From Funneliformis mosseae (Eukaryota; Glomeromycota; Glomeromycetes; Glomerales; Glomeraceae): a DNA stretch of 41,503 nt. A program made the position numbers and the translations under genes. The notes under the pieces were generated by a model. The model saw only the letters and a list, made by a program, of their open reading frames with translations. It made no database searches and was not told the DNA's origin. Shown here one piece after another: positions 34,419-41,503 of the stretch (positions within the stretch are counted from its first letter, which is position 1; every line of letters begins with the position of its first letter). The stretch spans positions 1 to 41,503 of the forward strand of contig CAJVPP010000188.1 in the NCBI GenBank assembly GCA_910592005.1. The letters are read 5' to 3'.

Positions 34419-34929
34419 AAAAATTGCTCAAAGGAGTCTTTGATTTATGGAAAATTTTTATTTATAAATTTAGTGTTTTCTGCTGCTTTATTTTTTTCCT
34501 ACTTCTTTACATTCCCTTGTATAAATAGATACACAAAAAAGTTTTGTATATAGTTTTGTGTTTTAGTAATAGAGATAAAATTTATATGAATTAATAATAA
34601 TGTAATGAAATCATCGCGATTATTTGGTTCAGAATTTATAAAGTTTACTTAATGAGTACGTGGGAAGTTAAACACGTTAGAAAACTTCATGTGACATGTT
34701 ATGATTGAATTTTGGGCGTTATAATTTAAATTGGCAAACAATCTCGCGATATTCAAATCTCTATTTGAGAGTTCTAAGCGAACTTTACAACTTTACGGAT
34801 ACAAAAGAAACCTGTTTATTTATAATAATAAATTCTATTTAAAATATATTAAATTATAAAAAAAATTATCGTCTATCAAATTTCTAAACCTTTGTCACCA
34901 TTCACTCATGTTACTAGTTCATTACTTAT
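34419..34929. other. 3' intergenic between convergent genes
   Basis: 511 bp between the protease stop and the peroxidase stop. AT-rich, with probable polyadenylation regions of both genes (AATAAT/AATAAA-like words near 34592 and 34823). No gene seen. Confidence 0.6.
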
Positions 34930-35673
34930 TTACTTTTTAATTTTTTCTAAATTTTCTTGGATTTTCTTAGTTTCTTTAATAATTTTAGCGAATTGACGAA
35001 AACTAATCGTTTTTTCGGATTTTTTCCAATTTTCAGGGAATCTCTCAAATTGATAAAAACCCTTCAAAGTATTTACATCAATTTCCACACCCATTTCATT
35101 TGCACTTCCGGTCAAACAATTTAATGTTAAAGAATATTCACCAAATACTTGAATTTTTTGCGAACGAGATAGTCCATGAAATTCGGGATTGTCTTTAAGA
35201 GATTGATCGCGTCTTTTGATAAATTGCCTTGCAAAACTATACTTTGTTAATTTATTAGTATCGTCTTTCTCTGAAATTAATGAATCAATTAATGCCGGTG
35301 AAACTTTTCTAAAATCTTCATTTAACTCGACATCGGTACGTGTTAATGACATTGAATGATTTATTGGATTAGTATGTAAATCGTCAAGGGTACTTTATTA
35401 AAACAAAAAAGAATTATCATCATTATTACAAGTTTTTGATTTTTAAAAAGAACATTTATTAATAAAAAAAAAAAAATGAAAAATTTTGATTTACTTACAT
35501 TTTGATTTTGCCTATTTTAAATATAGCTCCGTAAGCTAAGAAGTACCCTACGGTTTTACCAAGATTCAATTGTTTGTGAGTTGCTGCAACCATTTGACCG
35601 GCTGTAATATTTTTTCCATCACGAGGTCTATAAACGGACGGATAATTAAATATTTGAGAAATTTGAAAAGTTT

Positions 35674-35708
<35 letters not shown>

Positions 35709-35815
35709 ATTGGAATAAAAGCTTACAGATATCCGTGATTAGCGAGCGCATTTAACGCAGGACAAGGTGATCTCAAATCATTAGGTCCCGGAGCTTGATA
35801 ATCATGATTTTCCAT
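34930..35815 (-). CDS. small heme-thiolate peroxidase (chloroperoxidase/UPO family), altered EHD motif
   Basis: Exons on the minus strand: 35815-35727, 35627-35499 and 35392-34930, giving 226 aa in phase, close to the usual size of short family members. The proximal motif is intact: LRSPCPALNALANHGYLPRDGKNIT, with the heme ligand Cys18 in PCP. At the distal side the expected EHD-x-S reads INHSMSLTR (Asn84-His85-Ser86-Met87-Ser88). The His and the following Ser remain, but the Glu and Asp next to the His are gone. A later FYQFERFPENW matches the conserved ERLPxxW segment. No signal peptide is seen: the start MENHDYQAPGPNDLRSPCP leads straight into the domain, so it is probably intracellular. 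The exon 1/2 intron carries a 26-base T run. Known relatives halogenate or oxygenate organic compounds with peroxide. The substrate here is unknown. Confidence 0.87.
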
Positions 35816-38800
35816 CTTTGTTTTCTTCAAAAGAATTTTTTTTTTAAAAAAAAAAATAAAATAAAAACGTCTTTATTTATAAATCCAAAAGCGTAATACA
35901 CCCCCAAAATGGCTTTATAAAGTTCATGAACTTATTTCCTAATTAATAAGTACAGTTTGCTGTCATACTGATCGACAACAAAGTGCCCTTCTTCTCCTTC
36001 TTCTATAGGAAAAGGTAAATTATTGTTTGTTTAAAATACAAAGTCACATTCGTTGTTAAAGAAATATTCGCAAGCACAAATTTAATTATGTATTGCCCCA
36101 GAATGGCATCATTACAGGTATTATGATTCTACTCCCAAATTTAGTAAGGAGGCGATGCATTGAACAACCAATCGAAATCGTGATTTTTGAAATTAAATCA
36201 CGTGATATAAAAAGCCTATCATATTAACTAATTGGCGTGTGATCATAATAATGTAATAATAAAATAATATATTTCAAAATGTATAAATATATAAAATTTT
36301 TACAATTAACAAATTTTCTACTTTATAATATTATTTTCCATCTCATTTAAATCATTCTCACATGCATTTTTTTAGTATCTTCTTTAATGAATTCTTGTTT
36401 ACCCAATTTTTTTTATAAGAGCATTGATATTTTTTGAAAATACCTTAAACATTTCAAATATTTAAATTAGCATTTTTGTAAATAATAATATAATAATTAG
36501 TATTAACAATTAATAATTAAATCAATTAAACAATTGTATATAGTTTAAATAGTTCAAATAAATAATTAAACAATTGAATTTAATCCAATTATTAACTATT
36601 ATTTTAACCAATTAAAATGTATAAAATAATATATAAATAATTTATAAAAGGCTTAAATATAAATCTTATTTATTAATTTTCATTTATGACAAAATTATTA
36701 ATTAATAAATATATGTATAATATTGATCTGTTAAGATATATTTGATATTTAGTTATAATTAAGCCTAATTTTTTAGCTGTTAGCTAATTTGATAAATTCA
36801 GTAGTTAAAATTAGCAGTCAAATACCAATATTGTATTAAGTTACAATTTTAAAATTTTATTTAAAAAAAAATATAAAAATTATTTTTCTGAAGGAACTTA
36901 GTTTTTCTTAAACTCACTTTTTATCTTTTTTTATATATTTTATATTTTTATTATTTTATTATTCTAAATTTAATTTAGAAATTTGATTGAATTCTTAATT
37001 GGATTAAGTTTAATTGTAAATGTAATTGTTAATTAGACAATTAAATATAGTAAAATTTTAAAAAATATTTAATTAGATAATTAGATAATTAGTTATAGTA
37101 AAATTTTAAAAAATATTTAATTAGATAATTAGATAATTAGATACAATTGAATTATATCTAATTATCTAATTATCTAAAATTATTTAATTTATCAATTAGA
37201 ATAAATTCAATTCTAATATTAATAATAAGCATACCTATATATGAGAATGATATTATTAATCAAATAATTAGTATATTTATAATATAAATAATACAAAGAG
37301 TGATAGTATTTAGTTTTTTAATAAAATCTCTTAAAAGATTAATTTATATGTATTAATACTATTGAATAATAATTTAATAATTAAAAAATATAAATAATGC
37401 ACTTAGTATATTTTTGTAAATATATTCAAAAGTTATATAATATACTTTTAAAGAAAAGTATTTAATTATTTTAGTATATATAGATATTTAATAATATAAT
37501 ACTTAGTAAAGTTAAAAGGAAAAATATATTATTTTTAAAAATATTAAATAGTAAAATACAAGTTAATAAGTTTACTTGAAATTAAAATGAATAACATTAT
37601 TCCTTACAGTTTATTAAACTTATTTTTAAACTGTTGATTTCTCAAAAATATAGATTTTAATTTTATTCAGAAAGTAATTTTATTAAAAATATAAATAATT
37701 AATTACAAAAATTCATTAAATTTATTTTTTTAAAGTTTATCTAAAACTAATTTCAATAGTTACTCCTTAAATACCTTTTGAAATCTCTCTAATATTTTTC
37801 TTTTAAAAATATCTTTCATTTTTGTATTTTTTGTATTTTTGTGTATTTTTTCTGCAATTTTATTATATTTCTTTCTATTTTTCTATTTTTCTATTTTTTT
37901 TAATATTTTATTCTTATTTTGTATCCTAAGTATAGTGTTACATAAAAGAAAACATAGATAATAATGATCAAAAAGATGACATTGATTACTAAAAAATTAT
38001 ATATATCTTATATATCTTTTATATTATTTATAATATATTTATTTTATACAATATATTTTATTTATTTATTTTATTTCATTTATATTATATATTTATTTTA
38101 TTATATTTATTTCATATATTATATTTATTTATTTTATTTCTTCAATAAATTTATGTATTTTATTTTATATAAATAAAGAATATTTTTTTAATTTGATAGT
38201 ATATCTAATAAGTAGTTTTATTAAATAGTTTACTTTAATCTTTTTAATATACTTGTATAATATAGAATGCTAACTAAGGTAATACTTTATTGTTATCATT
38301 ATTAAATAAACTGTTAATTGATTGATATTCTTCTAAAATAATTATAAAATAAACCTTCTGCTTACCATTTATAATATTGCTTTACTTAGCACTTATAAGT
38401 AACCTAAAAGAATTTACTATAATAATAGCTAATTATTTTATTATTATATTATTATCTGTATAATTATTTATATTACTATTTATATAATTAATTATATCTT
38501 TAATTATGCTAAAATATCATATTTTATACTTTGTATTAAATAAATTTTTATTATAAATTTGTTTTATAATTTATACTTTACATCTGTTTTTATCTAATAA
38601 ATGATATTTAATAAATAATATAATAATAATGTTTACAAAATGTTGCTTAAATTATTTTTATTCTGCTATTAAAAATAAAATATGCTTTTTTTTTGTAGTT
38701 ATTAAGCTATAAAAACTTAGTAAAATATTATTATATAATACTATAAATAAGTTTAATAGAATAATTGCTTAAAGATTAAAATTAAAATAATTATATTGAA

Positions 38801-40640
38801 AATTAAATAATTAGTTTTTATTTAATAAAATTATTAGAGAAAAACATTTATAAAATATATTTTTTTTATAAGTAAACTAATTACTTTCTTAATAATATAT
38901 TGTGTAAATATTAAAAATCAAATTATTTAATAAATTTGTTAAATATAAAACTTAATATTTTTGCTTAAATAATTTATTTTTAAAAAAGCAAACTCAGATA
39001 TATTAGTTCTAATATAAAAATTAAACAAAATATTATCTTTTACTTTTTAATTCTCAATATAAAAGTAAAATTAAATATTAAAATATAAATTATAATAATA
39101 AAAGTAATTTAAATATATTTTTTATTTTAATTTTTTACTTTATTACTAATTTTTTGAATTTTATATTGTAGAGTTACTTTATCTTAGAAAAGTTCTTTAG
39201 TAGAATATAATTATTTGTATTAGTAAAAGTAATATATATATAAAATTTTATAGATATAAGTTAAATAGAAATCTAGTATTATTAAAAAAATTTTATATTA
39301 ATATAATCCAATTTTTCTAATTTTTTTTTAGTTTTATTTAAAATAAGTTATATTAGTATATCATCAATTTTATGTCTTTTTGTTTTATTTTTTTATTGAG
39401 TTTAAGAAGAATTTCATTAAAAATACTGACTTATATTCAAGATTTTTTATTAATAAAAAGGAAGATTTTTATAATTAAAATTTTTTATAATACAAGAAAT
39501 TTTATTTTTATAAATAAATGATAGAATCATTTTTCAGTTTCTATAGCCTTTATTATATAAAATATAATAATTTTAGATTTTCTTTTTTATGATCAGATAA
39601 AAAACTATATGCTAAAACTTTAAAAGACTTTATCTTTCAAAAAGTTTAATTTTATTATCATTTTAAATGTCTTCAAGATCATAAGATTTAAAAAATTACT
39701 GTAAAGTAAGACAGTCATTTTTTTATTATTTTATTAAAAATATATTTAAGGCTTTATCTTATTTCTTATATTAATATAATTCATGTTATTTTTTAAAATT
39801 ACTTAACTAATCATCTAATTAATGAAAATCTTTAATAAAAAACCTTTTTACAAAAAATGCTACTTTAACCTTTAAAATATTACTTTTAATATCTTATTTT
39901 GTATTTAAATCTAAAGATTAAATATATTTTTAAGTTAAAATCACTATAAATTATAAAACTTTTTAATATTCTTTAATTTCAATTAGCATTTCTTATTATT
40001 TAAAATATACAGTGATTATTAATTTGTTAATATTATAGCTTTATATAAGATTAACATCAGAAAAATTTGATTCCTTTTTTATATTTTACAAATTTTTTAT
40101 TTTTATGTAGCAAATGTATAGATTTTTTTTTTGTTAACATTTAAAAAAATAGTAAATAGATAATCATGATAAATAAGATTATTATATAATATTTAAAATA
40201 TTTATATATAGGACATGCTACAAAATCAAAAAAAGTAAATATTCTATTATATGATATAAATGAGAAGTTGATATGACTGAAAATTAACTGATTTGATTAA
40301 TAATTTGACTATGATTTAGAATTACATTTTAATTAATCTATATTATGTCAAAAATATAAATAATACTCAATTAATCAAAATAAACTTTTACCTAACATTA
40401 TAAATTATAACATATTCTAATAATATATAATTATCTCTATCTATAAAAATATTAATATAAAACTAATTTACATCAAATCCACCATGAAACTAAAAAATTA
40501 CAGCATAATTAGAAGTATTTTAAAGAAAACTTAAGAAGAAAAAATTTGCATTAAAGATGGTCCCCATAATTAATTTAATAATATGTTATAATTGTAAAAT
40601 TTTATAATTTTGTTGCAACATTTGTTATAATTTGTTATAA
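35816..40640. other. long AT desert, no supported gene
   Basis: About 4.8 kb with very high A+T. The first 400 bp are the upstream region of the peroxidase gene and have normal composition. After 36.25 kb only low-complexity DNA is seen, including a TAATTA/AATTAG-rich part with a 48-bp duplication and hairpin (37047-37177). A 70-codon frame at 37964-38176 is a Tyr/Ile/Phe string from (ATTTAT)n DNA and is not a gene. Confidence 0.65.
37047..37177. repeat. 48-bp direct duplication ending in a perfect 23-bp hairpin
   Basis: A segment starting ATAGTAAAATTTTAAAAAAT at 37047 is repeated from 37095 (period 48). The second copy runs into an inverted repeat whose left arm is 37121-37143 (TTAGATAATTAGATAATTAG plus ATA). 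The loop is 37144-37154 and the right arm is 37155-37177, complementary at all 23 positions. Confidence 0.85.
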
Positions 40641-40649
40641 TTAAAATTA

Positions 40650-40830
40650 TGTCATAACTTAAAAAATAAGGTATAATTAGTCGCAACTTAAAGCATAAGG
40701 CATAATTTGTCATAACTTAAAATATAAGTTGCAACTAATCGCAACTTAAAGTATAAGATACAATTAGTTGCAATTTAATATATAAGGCATAATTAAATTG
40801 CAACTTAAAATAAGTTGTGCATCATCAAAT
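40650..40830. repeat. 29-bp tandem repeat upstream of the hAT gene, about 6 copies
   Basis: The word AACTTAAA (or AATTTAAT) recurs at 40656, 40685, 40714, 40743, 40772 and 40802, almost exactly 29 bp apart, within a degenerate unit reading roughly GCAACTTAAAGTATAAG then GCATAATTAGT. It stands about 200 bp before the BED/hAT start and is a candidate for subterminal transposase-binding repeats. Confidence 0.75.
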
Positions 40831-41026
40831 GTTATAAATGTTATAATTGTCGCAATTAAAATCATATTAAATAAAATGGTGCAATTGATAATCAGTAATT
40901 TATCATTTCTAATAAAATAATTGATAAACAGGTTATAATATCTGATAAAATGATTGATAATCAATTATTTATATCTGATAAAATTTTTTGATAATCTTTA
41001 AATTATTATTTTTCTTTTAAAAAAAC

Positions 41027-41503
41027 ATGAATAAAGATTCTTTAAATTTTTTACTATTTGCAGATATCAATGAAATATCAAGTCTTTCTTCAAAAGATAC
41101 TAGTGAAAAAAATGATAGTAAAAGTAAAAAAAAAGGAGGTGGTAGAAAATTTACTTCAGTTTGGGAACATGTAATTAAAGGAATAGAAATATCTCATGAT
41201 CGCTATAAAGCTACTTGTATATATTGCCAATATGAATGGTCTGAAGGTAGACCACAAAAAATGCGTCAGCATTTAGCTTCTCATTGTGAAAAATGTCCTG
41301 AAAATATAGCACATATATTTGCAAAGGAAGTTGCAAATGAAATAGTTATTTTAGATAATGAAGAAATATTAAAAAATAATAAAAAACGAATAAAAGTTGA
41401 TTCAAAACAAACAAATATGTATCAACATTATGATAATAGTAAAATAACAAATAGTAGACAAAAAATAATAGATAGCACGTTAATCAAAGTATTTGTTTGT
41501 TGT
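41027..41503 (+). CDS. BED-finger hAT transposase, 5' part only (runs off window)
   Basis: An open frame of 159 codons continues past the right edge with no stop. After a Ser/Lys-rich head, a BED-type zinc finger is visible: FTSVWEHV (42-49), C64-x2-C67, then H82 and H86 (RQHLASHC). A linker follows, then QKIIDSTLIKVFVCC at the edge, which matches the start of the hAT transposase core (ALVKAFVCCGIPF pattern). It is undamaged as far as seen, in contrast to the decayed elements at 14-19 kb, so it may be a recent or still active copy. The start Met at 41027 is the first in frame. A CTATTTGCAG acceptor-like site at 41054-41063 leaves open that the true start lies in an upstream exon. Confidence 0.82.
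   Translation, partial: MNKDSLNFLLFADINEISSLSSKDTSEKNDSKSKKKGGGRKFTSVWEHVIKGIEISHDRYKATCIYCQYEWSEGRPQKMRQHLASHCEKCPENIAHIFAKEVANEIVILDNEEILKNNKKRIKVDSKQTNMYQHYDNSKITNSRQKIIDSTLIKVFVCC

Noticed and set aside
37964..38176. 70-codon frame of Tyr/Ile/Phe
   Set aside because: Translation of (ATTTAT)-rich low-complexity DNA.
1..41503. CRISPR arrays, tRNA or rRNA genes
   Set aside because: The only regular repeats are minisatellites without spacers; no tRNA-like arms or rRNA segments were recognised by eye.

Overview
The window is nuclear DNA from a very AT-rich, intron-dense fungus. The genes carry many short GT-AG introns, often under 100 bp, plus one GC-AG intron. All proteins recognised are fungal or general eukaryotic families. 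The mix of BED/hAT, Tc1-type and piggyBac-like transposon debris, Pro-rich P450, PLAC8 and F-box/WD40 genes in long AT deserts fits an arbuscular mycorrhizal fungus (Glomeromycotina, Rhizophagus-like). That placement is inference from gene content and composition; no marker gene is present.

Left part (1-13.5 kb) is compact and housekeeping. A 24-bp minisatellite sits at the left edge. It is followed by a 3'(2'),5'-bisphosphate nucleotidase (MET22/HAL2, minus), the tRNA/snRNA pseudouridine synthase PUS7 (TruD family, minus, 15 exons), a divergent membrane coiled-coil protein of unknown function (plus), YAE1 (Fe-S targeting adaptor, plus), the AMPK/SNF1 beta subunit (minus) and the AAA+ ATPase MGS1/WRNIP1 (plus, 16 exons including 11-nt and 16-nt microexons). 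I assembled these by joining exons in phase, and every join keeps the frame and the family motifs. Two divergent pairs share short promoter intervals: 194 bp for PUS7/membrane protein and 367 bp for AMPK beta/MGS1.

Middle part (13.5-20 kb) is transposon debris in AT-rich DNA. It holds one complete but dead Tc1/IS630-type element with 24-bp terminal inverted repeats and flanking TA, a short MITE-like inverted-repeat element, an internally deleted piggyBac-like transposase relic, and four copies of an 18-bp palindrome on both sides of that relic.

Right part (20-36 kb) is an accessory set with long spacers: a PLAC8 Cys-rich protein with a Q/G/P repeat head, a cytochrome P450, an F-box/WD40 protein, a secreted subtilisin-like protease with a Thr/Pro-rich repeat, and a small heme-thiolate peroxidase. 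Three of these enzymes deviate at conserved active-site positions: P450 I-helix Thr to Lys, subtilase oxyanion Asn to Ser, and peroxidase EHD to NHS. From 36 to 41 kb the sequence is an AT desert with a perfect 23-bp hairpin. The right edge holds the 5' part of an open BED-finger hAT transposase gene preceded by a 29-bp tandem repeat.

No operon-like novel system is evident. The items most worth testing are the three altered active sites and the transposon-decay signatures.
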